From: Blattamonas nauphoetae
Taxonomy: Eukaryota > Preaxostyla > Oxymonadida
Length of the DNA: 64,000 nt
Reading direction: 5' to 3'
NCBI GenBank assembly: GCA_033064195.1
Contig: JARBJD010000204.1
Span: forward strand, 62,001-126,000
The translations under genes were made by a program, and so were the position numbers. The notes beneath the pieces are model-generated. The model was given only the letters and a program-made list of their open reading frames with translations, ran no database searches and was not told the DNA's origin. Below, piece by piece: positions 48,367 through 60,050 of the stretch. Positions within the stretch are counted from its first letter, which is position 1; each line of letters opens with the position of its first letter.

Positions 48367-50681
48367 TCAAAAAAGTCGCCGACTGTTTTATTTTTAGGGA
48401 CTGGACTCGATGCTTTCAGACCGACCACTGCCCATGCCTACTGGGATTGAAAAATCATGAACAGGCGTGGAGAAAAGTGGTCGTGAAGTTCGGCTGTCCT
48501 AAGCTTAAATGTTAAGGACCTCCTATTTGGGAGCCAAAAAGGGTCAAAAAAATCAGAAAAAAAAGACTCCTAAATAGGAGACCCCACCCGTGGATCCTAT
48601 TTTGGAGGTTCGATTTCTGCCTCAAGTGATTGATGGGGGAGGGTAGATATCCAACCCAAAAATGGTGGGACCCAAAAATTTATGGGTTCCGAGAAATATG
48701 GGATGGATGGAAAGAGGGGTCCAAAAAAATGGGGGAAAAGTATCGGGTTAAATCAAAGTATCGGGTTAAATTTCCACTATAGTGAGGGAACCAGTTGGGA
48801 TTTGGAGGTTGATTTTGGTCAGCACAGAGACACGAGGTTTCTTGGACGAGGGAGAGGGCGATGGAGAGAGAGGGGTGGATTCCATGGGCGGCTCAGTTGG
48901 GTATTCATCAACCATCTCAGTTTGTTCGTCGGTTGGTGTCTTCGCCTGGTCCTGTTCAGTTTTCATTTCCTCCTCCTTCTTCACTGCATCACGCTCTCCT
49001 TGTTTAGCTTGAGAGAGAAGAGCGACAGGTGCCTCTCCCCATTTGAACTCGCCTCCTTCGATTGTGATCGCCATCGACGCATCGGAAGTTGCTGCCCGTT
49101 CCTCAATCTTCATTTCCCGCAGAAGAAGGAAATCTCGAATCCGTCCAGCTGATATCACCGTCCTTTGCGTGAATTGGATGTAATACGGCAGCCTTGTGGC
49201 CACGTGAGTCATCAGCGCCAAAAACCCCAAATTCGGCATAACGAAGACTACAAACTCAGACTCATCAAGTCGCCGAGTGGCAACGAGCAGGAAGATCACA
49301 GAAATGTTGACGGAGGCTGGAATGCTGCGGATTAATGCGAAGGAAATGTTAACCCAAGTGACTGTCTCGGCAGAGGCTTTGACTTGCATATTACGCTTGT
49401 TTTCTATCCTGTGGATGAATACGTCTTCGAGGCCGGAGTATTTCACGACTCTGATTCCCTGAAGTGTCTCGTTGATGAGTTTGTTTCGCTCGTCGTTTGA
49501 CCCGAGGTACTTCTGGGTCGCGATACCCATCATAAAGGTAGAAATCATCGATATTGGGATGAAGACGATCCAGACAGCAATAGAGATGAGAGCTGTTGCC
49601 CCAAACTCGATGAGAACGAAGACTAATGGGATGACTATTTGTCTCGGCAGAAGCAGAAGAAAATAGGTCTGCCAAAAGAGATCTCCAACATTCCGCGTGT
49701 CGGCAGTGATCAGGGACAGAAGACGACCCGAGTCAACTTCTCCCTGAGTGTTCAGATTGAGCTTCATGGTCTTGTCAAAGATGAAGGCACACAACATCCC
49801 TCGCACGGACAATGAGCGATGGTAAAACAGACGGTAGCATACACCATCAGCTAATCCGTGAATATATGGAATTACAATCTGGATGATTGCTGAAGCAAAT
49901 GGGAATGTGGGATTGGTGTCCTTGTTTGCGATGTCCTGTAGTAACAGTTTCATGATTAGAGGCATGATGAGGTACAATGCTTGGCTGTGACAGTTAGAAG
50001 TGATGACGTCTCATACCTGATGAGATACCAGGCGACGTTTACAAGGAGTGATCTCCTTGACACTTTGAACAGAATGTAGCTGAAGAGGCTTGGCCGCTTC
50101 GGAGGCTTCCTGGAAGGATAAAGTGGGAATAAGCAGACTCGGTGGGCAGATGTTCCGATAGATTCCATTCAGCCAGAGCTTTCAGGTAGTCTTCCTGCTT
50201 TTTGATCCATCGCTGTCCACTGCGCGGAATGTTGTATGAAACCTTGTCTTTCTTCCCACATTCAAATATATCCTCATTTGTAATCGGTCTGCAACGGCAC
50301 ACGAACGGATAATAGAAGAAGAAGAACAGATTGAAGCAAAAGTTGTGGCTGTCTTCCACATTCTTTCGCGGCCTAGTGGTGACGACATCAGATCCATCCA
50401 GTGACTTTTCAGTGCGAATAATTTCAGTTTGTGATTCATGGAATCTGTTCTCCTCCATCTCATAATTGGGTTCGTGACATCAAAAATGGTCTAAGGGCGG
50501 ATCTGAATCCGTCGATCAGACCTTCATCTCACTTCCAAAATCAAAATTGACTTATAACCATCCACTTCCAAACGCACTGAATTCCTCAGAAAACTGATAA
50601 TTCACTCTTCCATCTCAGAAAGAAAAAAATGCTACAGAGACAGAAACAACCAGAGACACCCATCTCCAGTATCACTTAACT

Positions 50682-52631
50682 TCAGCATTTCATTTCCTCT
50701 TCGATATATTTCCGGAAGATCGGACGGAATGTTGTGCCTGTTGCCTTCCACGAATACTTCCCTGGTGCAATCTTGTTCAACTTGTTTTGGACAATTCCTG
50801 CAATGTTCGAGTCCACAAATAAATCATAAATCTTCCCTTCTGTTGGTGTCACCTTCCCGACATTGTGATCGTCCTTGAATTTCCCGTTCTTGGCTCTGTT
50901 GGTCCGAATGTTGGATCCACCGAGATGAAACAGCTGCCCATTCTCCATAAACCATTCAGTGGACCCATCATCATCGGTATTGGCCATAGAAGAGTCAGAA
51001 ATCAAGAGGGCGTTGAGATCAGACCCAGTGATGTTAGCAAAGAGATATATCGCGAAATTGTACATGTCAATGGTATACAGATCGTCGACAAAGACAGGCC
51101 CTTTCTTCAAATCATCTGTAATGTTGGAGAGATCGGAAAAGAGTGAAAATTGTGAGATCAGCTCGATATAATCAATATTTTGAGAAGAATCGAATAAATG
51201 ACATTTAAATTGAGAACACAGAGCTGATCAACGATTCATACCTCTGATTCGCAGTAGGTGCATCGCAAAAACCCTGTCTTCATTTGTGCCCTTCGGCCCG
51301 TATTTTGGAAGAACTGTATCGAGCAAGAGGGGATAAATCGATATAAACGGGATCTTTGGAATGAAACTCCACGTCCGCGGGGAACATCCGATTTGAGTAT
51401 TCAATCCGAGCGATTGAACTTTGAGGTTTACGAAATCACGAATTGAAACAGCTTCGGGTGAATTCCACTGTGTGAGATTGGAACATCCAGCAAGATTCAT
51501 CAATGTTTCTTTATTCATTGATACCAGGTCGTGGGTGAATGACTGGGAATTCGGTCCGGAAAACGATGAGGTGTGGATGGTTTCAATCTGTTCAAAACGC
51601 GAATTGGAGAGTGAATTTGATGTTTTGGACGCAGAAACGTCAAGTTGAAAGGAGACGATCCCCAAATTATGGAAGTAGAATCCAGCCTGTTGGGAGATCG
51701 AGTTGTCGTCTGGTGTGTCGACCCCTGTGACGTGTGTATGCCCACAAAGGAAGACAACTGGTGTAGAGGGGAAGTGCCCACGAATTTTGTTTTTGATAGT
51801 GGTGACAAGACCATCATTCGTCCCAAAATGGCAAGGGCAGATGATGGCTTTGATCGTTGGGTCCTTCCAGATCGGATTAAGCCGAGCATCATTCAAAAAT
51901 GTTTCGACTGTTTGTTGAGTGACCTCTGTTGAAGCAGATTGCATGTTTAGGACGAACCCAATGATGAGGAGACGACCTTGAGTATTTGGGAGTGATACGA
52001 GACGGTAAGGAGCTCCCATGGACTTTGACGGTGACTTATGTACAGTCTGTCCTGCAAGATATCTGAGACGATTGATTATGACGAAATTGTGGAGAATACC
52101 GGCCTGACATCGCTGTGACGAAAGAATCAGCCATATATGTCATGCTTTCGGCATTTTGGAGTTCGTGATTACCAATACTCATCGCATCAAAGGGCATCTT
52201 TGCCATCACGTCGAACACAAAACGGCCTTTTGGGCGTGTGAGCTCAGAGAAGCCTGTTCCCTATCAGAACGAAATATGAGCAAAAGAGTGCGAGAACGAG
52301 AGAATAGAGAAGAAGTATTGAATGATGAAGACAGCAAACATCGATTAAATCCCCACTGTCAATAGCAAGAACAATGTTGTGTTCTGTTTGCTTCGCTTTC
52401 ATTAAAGTTATTAATGAATACAAATCTGCGATATCGGCATCCTCGGATGCATCGTGCCTGTGACCATAGTACCATCCATGCACTGTAGAGACAAGAATTG
52501 GTATGAGAAGATGGTGGTCATGGTGAACATGAACGAGAGAAATGGAAGAGACTATCAGTGGTGTGAACAATAGTTATGTTGATTGGTGTGCAGGAGAGAC
52601 CTGCGAGAATGACGGTAAACACAAGAGTCAT
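50682..52631 (-). CDS. Secreted calcineurin-like metallophosphoesterase (5'-nucleotidase-like), 545 aa
   Basis: Five exons join in frame: 52631-52553, 52482-52340, 52260-52100, 52062-51242 and 51115-50682. The introns are 70, 79, 37 and 126 bp. The signal peptide is MTLVFTVILAGLSC. The metallophosphatase motifs are all present in order: TTDMHGW (D-x-H, completed across the first intron), DSGDLIDG (completed across the second), SIGNHEL, CPCHFG and CGHTH. The C-terminal part of about 300 residues matches the second domain of secreted 5'-nucleotidase-like enzymes in layout. It should hydrolyse phosphomonoesters with two bound metals in the secretory pathway or outside the cell; the exact substrate cannot be read. 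The stop is TGA. The start is chosen because it gives the signal peptide and ends at a consistent splice. Confidence 0.85.
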
Positions 52632-52866
52632 TATTGATTGACTCTTTCGAAGGGTCGGATCTTCGATCAATTAGAGTGTTATCTCGTTGTCATTTAAACC
52701 CCACTCTTTATTTCGTCTATCCTCGAGACAATACGTCTTGTGAGTGATTGTCCGACCATATATCGAGGTTATTTCGATTGCACAGAATGCGGATGGTGAA
52801 GTGATAAATTCGACAGTCTCTGAATGATAGTTGAACATCCGTTGGGAAAAACAAAGACAGTTACGT

Positions 52867-53976
52867 TCACTCCATGTTGGTGTAACCGGACTTGCTTCGG
52901 CAGCACGGGAACATGCATTTGACACCTTCCTGAGAGGGCCAGAGAATACAGAGGTAAGAGAATGAGGACAGAACATGAAAGGCGAAGGGGAATGTTCAAA
53001 AAGGGGAAAATAGAGGTTGATGAGTTCAAGGAGGGATAACTCGGTCGAAATGAAGGTTGGATTGGGGAAAAGAGTTGGCGGTGAACATACAAGGAACAAC
53101 CCGAAGAGACCTTTCCAGAATGAAATGAACGGAATCATTTCCAGTCCTCTCTTTTTGAATCCGAATGCCTGAGAAAGTGTGAGAAAGACGAGAAGAAATG
53201 GGATTGTCATCAGATGCATCAAAATAGAGAATAAAAAAATTGGGAAATGAACATAACAAATGAGCAGAATATATGACATACACAGACAGGGATTCCGACG
53301 GCGAAATAGAGAACAATCAGAGCCAGAAGGACGACGACAAAGATGATCCCAAATGTATCACCACCCTTTGCACCTTTGGGGCATCCGTGAGGTGTTGTCC
53401 ACACAATGTAATACGTTGAGTCTCTGAGGAGATGGAGAGAGCATGGAGAGGAAAGAGAACGAAAAGTGATGGAACAATGACAGGATGAGAATGAGTCACA
53501 CTCCGCTCCAAGCACATGTGATTCTTCCTTGCCACAGGTAATGTTGAAATAAAATGGAACTCCGCTTGATGAGTCTGATGGTCGATTGTTGTTGAGAATG
53601 GAAATGATTGAACGAGAAACGAGCATACACGTAATCTGAATCCCGTTTTTCTTTTCGAATTCAGTGATTGTCGGATTATTACTATCGATCAGGCCGAGGC
53701 AGAAGATATCACCTTCACCAAAGTCGAATGAATCAATCACCATGTTCTCTTCGGCTTTTTCTGTGCAAGGAAGCTTCGATGTATCAAATGTTTTGTTGAA
53801 GTTGAAAAACATGGTTTCGGATTGTCCTTGTAATGTGTAATACCCGCTGAAATGAGGAGAAGTGACGATTGGATTGATAACACAAACTCTGCTTTTGTCA
53901 GTTGTTCCACAGGGTAAGTCCGACCATTGACTTTAAGGGCAAGAACAGACTGAATGGCGAAGAGAAAAGGAAGCAT
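52867..53976 (-). CDS. Mannose-6-phosphate-receptor-like type I membrane protein (245 aa)
   Basis: Proposed exons: 53976-53867, 53846-53502, 53423-53282, 53168-53091 and 52929-52867, with introns of 20, 78, 113 and 161 bp. The first is only 20 bp, GTCACTTCTCCTCATTTCAG; the 78-bp one is in frame and less certain. The product has a signal peptide (MLPFLFAIQSVLALK), a Cys-containing luminal domain (PFYFNITCGKEE, STYYIVWTTPHGCPKG), one membrane helix (about 176-199) and a cytoplasmic tail KKRGLEMIPFISFWKGLFGL. The tail and the W.T..GCP.G stretch resemble the cation-dependent M6P-receptor/MRH family and its protist relatives. A role as a sorting receptor between Golgi and lysosome is inferred from this. 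The stop is TGA. Its neighbour is also a secretory-pathway protein on the same strand, 235 bp downstream. Confidence 0.75.
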
Positions 53977-54520
53977 CGATTGTCTGATGAGTCGGATATG
54001 AGATCGGGCCCATAGTTTCTGAACAGATTTTGACTCTCATCCTCAACATTTCGACAGCTGTCTTTCTCCGTATTCAAGAAGAAGAGAAGGTTTTTTTTCA
54101 GATTAACCTCCTAAACAATCCAGAAAGAACAAGAAAGGCATGATTTGGCGAAATGAAAGGACGTGATGAAATGAGAGACTCAAGATAGAATGGGCTGCCA
54201 GACAGCCTGAACAGAATATTCCACTCAGAAAGTGGACACAAAGGAGAACTACACTCGATCCTCAGGTCGGAACGGATGACTTGACGTCGATGTCAGTTTT
54301 TGGTGGAGTAACGAGGACAGAACAAAAACGATCTCGAGTGGTGATTGTTTTGGGATGAGACAGAAAGATGGGAAGAGGAGTGACCAAGCACTCTGAAACC
54401 GAGGAGCGAAGGAAGACGAAAGGAAGCGTGAAGAAGAGAATGAAGAAGAACTGAACAAGAAAAGAGATGAAGTGATGAAATGAAGATCGAGAATGAAGAA
54501 AGATCGTGTTTCTTATCGAC
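53977..54520. other. Intergenic region upstream of the receptor-like gene
   Basis: About 540 bp between two minus-strand genes. The plus strand is purine-rich (GAAGAAGAGAATGAAGAAG near 54430-54450), so the transcribed sense is pyrimidine-rich. It may be 3' UTR of the pseudokinase copy plus the promoter of the receptor-like gene. No gene or repeat is seen. Confidence 0.35.
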
Positions 54521-57500
54521 TCAATTGTGAAGTGGATCAGGAGCGGGATGATCGACAGATCTGGTGAAGTGTGTGGACAGGTCGCTGAGGTCGCGCTCAA
54601 CTGTGGCGAGTGTTGGTCTGTGTTCGGGTGTCTGGTGCAGGCAGTTCTGGATCAGTGCTCGCATCGACGAGTTCGGGACTTTCGTGAGGTCGGGTCGGAC
54701 TCCACTCACAACCTGCCGATGCGCGTTCACAGCATCCACTTCCTTGAACGGTATCTCTCCCGTCTCCATCTCCCACAGCAACAGGCCAAGCCGAAAAACC
54801 GACACTTTCTCAACGTCGACTTCGTTTGTGGACAGAGTCTCGTCTTCCTTCTGCTCCGGTGCTCCCCAGCGCAATCCCTCGTTCGATCCATTCATCCCTT
54901 TCTTCCCACTCCCTCCACTCACTCCCATTCCGTTCGCTTCCCCACTTGCAATCTGAAGGAACATCCGATCCTTGCTGTCGAACAACACCCAGTGCGACGT
55001 CAGTTGGGTGAGAGCGTCCTTCGTCGTCAGAGTGGACAGAACTTGTGACAGTCCGAAAGCGACGTGTCGTTGGATCAGTTGTGGATGGAGGAGTGACTTC
55101 TCTTTGTGCAGTTTCGAGTGAAGTGTCGTCAACGCTCTCACTTTCGTGGCTGTGTGCTCCTTTCCATCAAGTTCAATCACATCAACCATCTCTCCAGTCT
55201 GGTCAGATTCACATTTCAGCGTCCACATCTTTCCTGTCGACACATCAGAGAACTCGTTTTGGGGTGGCTGGGAGGAGAGCGGAGCAGATACAGCGGTGTT
55301 TGGGAGAATCCCATCCTCGATCTCCACTTTCTCGACGTCGGCTTCATTCTGGGCATCCATCTCTTGGTGCGAAAGAAGACCATCCGATTTTTGCTTTCGA
55401 TCTCGACGAACTCGAACGAGACACACCAGCACAACCAGAAACGCAACAGCCAGAAGGGCAGCAACAGCAATTGGAATGATCCATAACATCTTCGAGACAG
55501 TTCCTCCTTGCGACATGTTCCCTTTTCCGATCGATGACGCTGATGCGAACAGGAATGAATTCGAAGTTGTTCGATTGTCTCCAAACACAAGTCTCGCGCG
55601 CCAGTCGAGAGAGGAATTGAGAAATGAGAGGGAAGTGTTGAGATCCACTTGACCAACAATCTCAGTCGACGTCCATTTCGTCGTTGCCAGCGAGTGGAGA
55701 GAGAGATGAGCAGATCCACCCTTCACACTCTTCGAAGAATCCCACTCAAACACTTCCTCATCCAGACCACACGGCACAAGCATCTCTCCTATCACAGTGA
55801 AGTGCATCGTGTTTGTCTTCTTCTCGAGGTTCGTGGAGGAAGTGTCAGAGTCGAGAGTGGGGACGAAGAGAGGAGAGCTCACAACTGTCTGCTTTCCAGT
55901 CAATGTGCAGTCGTTGGAATCAATCCACACTGATGGCTGTTCCTCTGTTCCATCACCTTTCGAAAGAGAGTCGATCGTCAGTTTCCCTTCTCCTTCGCAG
56001 TGGATGTTCTGTCGAGCCGATGGGAACGACGAGTTTGTTTTCCCGTTGTCAGAGAAGATCCCACTCGAGATTGTCAGTTCTCCTCCTTTCTGAACAATCC
56101 CTCCAGATCCAAGTCCCTTCATCGTCACTGCTGACAGATTCGCTTTCGATTCAACAAAATGAACGAATCCTGTGTTCCATCCACAAATCGATCCTTCCGA
56201 GTTCGATTTTGTGCTGCTTGTTCCTTCAATCGAACACGTTTGGATGGTGAGTGTGGAAGATTGAGTAGAGATGAACACGAACGACGACGACGAGGAAGTG
56301 GTGATTGTGAGGAGTGTCAATCCACATTCGCCATTCGAGATCGACAGCAGTGAACCATCCGAATTGGTCATCGACGATGGTTGCGAAAGAGAGAGGAGCG
56401 ATTGATCCATGTTTCCAGATGTCAGTTTGAACGGAAGAGACGACACGAGCAGCGGTGAGGAGAGTGACGCTGGTTTCACAATTCGCATCATCGTGTTCGC
56501 AATCGAGAGTCGTGAGGCCAGATTCCACGCTCGTTCGATTCGGAGACACGTCGAAACATCTGCCCCACTCCGAATCATCCGTGAATCACCAGAATCGTCG
56601 GAGCACACACAGATGGTCAGTTCCGATGGTTTTGTAGGTGTTGAGATTTGGATGCCATCTGCAATGATCACACTTTCTCCCTTTGACAGATCTGTGATCG
56701 AATATGTTGAACCAAAGTCGAGGCCTCCATCCAACCCCAACATCACAACCTCACTCCTTCCTTGTGTGCTCGAGCTGAACGAAACTGTGAGTGTGATAGT
56801 GTTATTGAGTGTCAAATCGAATGTAGAGTCCGAGGGGAGATGCTCGCCAGTGAATACAATCGACAACAAAGTGCCTTGGGAGTTCATGTCGACAGAAATG
56901 TTGGTGATGCGAGGGGTTGATGGAAGTGGGGGAACATCAGAGAGTGGAGGTGTTGAGAAGGACGGAGTCCCAACAACGATTCCGTCTTCGGTCCCATTGT
57001 CAATCTTCGTCACTGTGTATGTTTGCCCAAACTGCAGAGATGTTGAATCGTCGTCTGAGAGAACGAGTGTCGACGATGTCGCTGATGTCGCACCAGAGCC
57101 AATCAGTGTGAACGTCCGAGTGTGAGCATTCGACGATCCACTTCCCGTCAAAACTCCAGACACTTCCACTGTGTATGTTTCTTTCAAAACGAATCCTGAC
57201 CCTGTCACCACAAGTCTCATTGATGTGTCTGTCTTGTCTTTTACTTCGATCTGAGTCAAACGAACTGGCTCCACAGGCATCTGAACTCCAACCGATCCAA
57301 CCAGAACTGAATTCGATCGACCTGTCGCTCGAAGTGATGTCACCTTGTACAACACTCCAAATTTCATCTGTTGTTTTCGTTTCTCCTCGTTGGTCTCAAA
57401 TGGATACAACACTTCATCCAACTCTCCAAGATCTACAGATACTGATGTTGTCATTTTCCGAGTCAGCTCTAGGGATGAGCAACGGACGGACAAAACCACG

Positions 57501-57989
57501 TTCTCCTCGGACATCGGACAGAGACCCTGTCCAAGTCGGAAAGAAGTGTTTCTTGTGGCTTAAATAGACGTGATTGACACTCAATTTTTCCTCCAATTCA
57601 TCCAAGATGTTAATTTTGTTCAGATTTTGTCTTTCAAAAAAATCAAAAACGAGTATTAGAGAATTCGGACAAAAATCCCATAAATTGCCGAATTGTCCTG
57701 GCCTGTCCGATCTTGGACATGAGCTCATTTGGTGAAAAAAAGAGTCGTCTGAATTTCTTCACGAGGCATTTATGATCATTTGGAAACGGACAATCGTGTC
57801 CAGTCCTGGACAGGTCCGGATCGTCCTCCCCATCGGATGGTGACTTCGACTCACATTTTCTCTCAGAGACCATTACATCGCAATTCGAATTCCCTTGTCC
57901 ATTCCACACTTCTTTTATCCAATTGTCACTCATTGCTGTCTCCATTGAATTTCAAACTTGTGGAGATCTCCACAATTCACACTTTGCCC

Positions 57990-58900
57990 ATCTCCTCACT
58001 CTCGATGATGTCACACTGAATTGACACATGGAAAATGAACAATATCAGTATTCATTTTTATTATCGTTTCACTCTTCTCTACCTCTTTCTCTTCATTTGT
58101 CTGTAATAGATGATAAGATCTTTCTCCAATCAGAAATGGACATAAATAGAAGAAATCTGGATCACAAACAACATCAGTATGCATCTTTTTCTTTCTCCAC
58201 TCATCTTCATCGATTAGTCTCATTACACGCCTCCTCTTTTCTTCCAAACAAAACGCAGAAGATCAAGGACATCACATTCCCGACACTGTCCACAATTCTG
58301 CTTTTCTCATTGTCAGTTCATTATCTGAAGGAAAGGTTCACATCTTCAGACTCGACACAATGTCTAATTCACTCACAATCGAGAACCGCCTTGAGATCAA
58401 ACTGAAGGAGTCTCTGAACATCACAGCATATTTTTGAAAAGCGGAGACACGGAACGGATCCTCTTATCATGCACGCGGGACATGTCGTGTTCAGCAGGTC
58501 TTATTCATGCGTCAAATTACAGAACGAGAGTAATCGGTTCATTCAAAACCAGCTTCCAAGGATTTGGCGGATGATGAACTTCTTCTTGATCAATCTCCGA
58601 AACGAACCGTGAAGTGCGACTATGTCAACACTCCATTATTCTGTTCGGATTCGCAATCGATGAGGAGCCGACCCCAGAAAAATGCAACAATCAGGACGGA
58701 TTTCCACGCGTACTCGACTTAAACAACCATCAATTTCATGCGCAACAGTACCTAGTCTCATCTACCACGCTGAATCTTTGAGGAAAACGAACAAGAATCT
58801 GTCACATATAGTCGGTGGACGAAACTCATCATCATGAGTCTCTGACGGGGAAGAACAAAGCCAACCACCATGACGAAAGGACAAACTTCATATTTATCTT
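57990..58900. other. Interior of the second hAT-like element, unassigned
   Basis: About 900 bp. A plus frame of 125 codons (58028-58405) is Ser/His/Leu-rich and matches nothing I know. A second stretch (about 58360-58740) is protein-like in composition but broken. It may be further captured host sequence. Confidence 0.3.
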
Positions 58901-58920
58901 CACACACTGCTCGATTTTGG

Positions 58921-59335
58921 TATCATTGATGATAATTGATTGCGGATGGATGGGAACATCGGCTGGAAAACTCTCTAACTCCAACGTGACTGTCTCGTCG
59001 AGTACGATCATCTCAAATCCTGAATGTTCCCCATTTATGATTGTCTGTTCTGAGGGAACGATGACAGTTCGATTTCGATCATTGACGTTGTTCACAGATC
59101 GAGTGAACTTCGGACGCTCCTTCCTCTGACAGCCATTTCGTCACTCAACCATCTCGACTCCTCCCAACCGTCCTGCTCTGAGATGAACTCTGATGTCTCC
59201 GTCAGTTGCTCCGGTCTCTCGATCGACGATGCGTCCCTCGTTCTTGGATCTGGTCGTCTCCTCTCTATCCCGAGAACACCGACCGACCAACCGCACATTT
59301 GTCGTCTCCTTCAACAGGCGCGGGGTATTTGACAT
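58921..59335 (+). pseudogene. Captured, diverged fragment of the beta-helix receptor family
   Basis: The plus strand encodes LIIDCGWMGTSAGKLSNSNV, then SSSTIISNPECSPFMI (about 58930-59045). This lines up with LNLDCGMEGVGAARVLGSNV and CSIRSNMECSPFVV of the 24414 gene. A little further on, VSVSCSGLSIDDASLVLGSG (about 59190-59255) lines up with VSITGSSIEFCDGDLVLGTG. The order and spacing match the first beta-helix region of that family, but identity is low, so the source was another family member. No start or downstream domains are present. It lies wholly within the hAT-like element and is in opposite orientation to the gene the element interrupts. Confidence 0.65.
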
Positions 59336-59372
59336 CCCTGCTGTCAATGCCTGAAGAATCAATGGAATCGTT

Positions 59373-60050
59373 CCCCACCCCTCACCTCGTGTGATCATCC
59401 CCTCCCCTCACCTCGTGTGATCATCCCTCCCTCACCTCGTGTGATCATCCCCACCCCTCACCTCGTGTGATCATCCCCTCCCCTCACCTCGTGTGATCAT
59501 CCCCTCCCCCTCACCTCGTGTGATCATCCCCACCCCTCACCTCGTGTGATCATCCCTCCCCTCACCTCGTGTGATCATCCCTCCCCTCACCTCGTGTGAT
59601 CATCCCCACCCCTCACCTCGTGTGATCATCCCCTCCCCTCACCTCGTGTGATCATCCCCTCCCTTCACCTCGTGTGATCATCCCCACCCTTCACCTCGTG
59701 TGATCATCCCCTCCCTTCACCTCGTGTGATCATCCCTCCCTCACCTCGTGTGATCATCCCTCCCTTCACCTCGTGTGATCATCCCTCCCTCACCTCGTGT
59801 GATCATCCCCTCCCCTCACCTCGTGTGATCATCCCCACCCTCACCTCGTGTGATCATCCCTCCCTCACCTCGTGTGATCATCCCTCCCTTCACCTCGTGT
59901 GATCATCCCTCCCTTCACCTCGTGTGATCATCCCCTCCCTTCACCTCGTGTGATCATCCCTCCCTCACCTCGTGTGATCATCCCTCCCTTCACCTCGTGT
60001 GATCATCCCCTCCCCTCACCTCGTGTGATCATCCCCTCCCCTCACCTCGT
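59373..60050. repeat. 25-27-bp satellite, about 26 copies
   Basis: Tandem copies of a unit close to CCTCACCTCGTGTGATCATC plus 4-7 C/T bases. Units differ in the number of C and T in the pyrimidine tract, so length varies from 25 to 27 bp. Each unit contains the palindrome TGATCA. It is internal to the 57470-60352 element. Confidence 0.92.

Larger units (their letters stand above)
45573..48440. mobile_element. 2868-bp hAT-like element nested in the foldback arm (8-bp duplication)
   Basis: The terminal inverted repeats are TAGGCATGGGCAGCGGTCGG and its complement (about 22 bp with one mismatch). They are flanked by the 8-bp duplication CTGGGATT (45565-45572 and 48441-48448). The opposite foldback arm shows that a single CTGGGATT is the undisturbed state. 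An 8-bp duplication with short terminal repeats fits the hAT superfamily. Subterminal GACCGAC/GTCGGTC words cluster at both ends (45580-45620 and 48130-48190, 48415-48428), as expected for transposase binding sites. No hAT transposase is recognisable. The cargo is an alanyl-tRNA synthetase fragment and a tRNA-like sequence. It is a non-autonomous, gene-carrying element. Confidence 0.85.
44503..48779. mobile_element. 4277-bp foldback transposon inserted in the ABC gene (TA duplication)
   Basis: The ends are TAGTGGAAATTTAACCCG and its exact complement, with a TA on each side (44501-44502, 48780-48781). The arms are about 570 bp long: left 44503 to about 45075, right from about 45330 to 45572 and then, after an inner insertion, 48449-48779. 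Only about 250 bp of unique spacer lies between them. Without the inner element and its extra 8-bp duplication it is about 1.4 kb, non-coding, and so non-autonomous. A TA target fits the Tc1/mariner-like group, but no transposase is present. A subterminal direct repeat TTTAACCCGATACTTT is present at each end. The arms are nearly identical, so the insertion is recent. Confidence 0.9.
41730..50458 (-). pseudogene. ABCC (MRP)-type ABC transporter gene, split by nested transposons
   Basis: A full-length ABCC exporter can be traced: ATG 50458; exon 1 to 50139 (RPITNEDIFEC); 29-bp intron 50110-50138; exon 2 50109-50017; 32-bp intron 49985-50016; then the first membrane domain to 48782. There a transposon (44503-48779) is inserted at a TA. 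Removing one TA and the element restores SLTMVVGGVGSGKSS, the first Walker A. NBD1 follows (NLSGGQKARIQLARAVY; Walker B reads VVLDVPLSAVD, with Val where ABCC proteins normally have Asp). Next come the linker, membrane domain 2 and NBD2 (GRTGAGKSSLL, FSAGQRQLL, IVVLDEATASVD). TAG at 42609 sits in YSTRLP-Q-E and TAA at 41760 precedes ten codons before TGA 41730; both are read as Gln. TGA at 44073 replaces the usual Gly of LKGKTVV. With insertion and nonsense codon the gene is probably dead. Confidence 0.9.
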
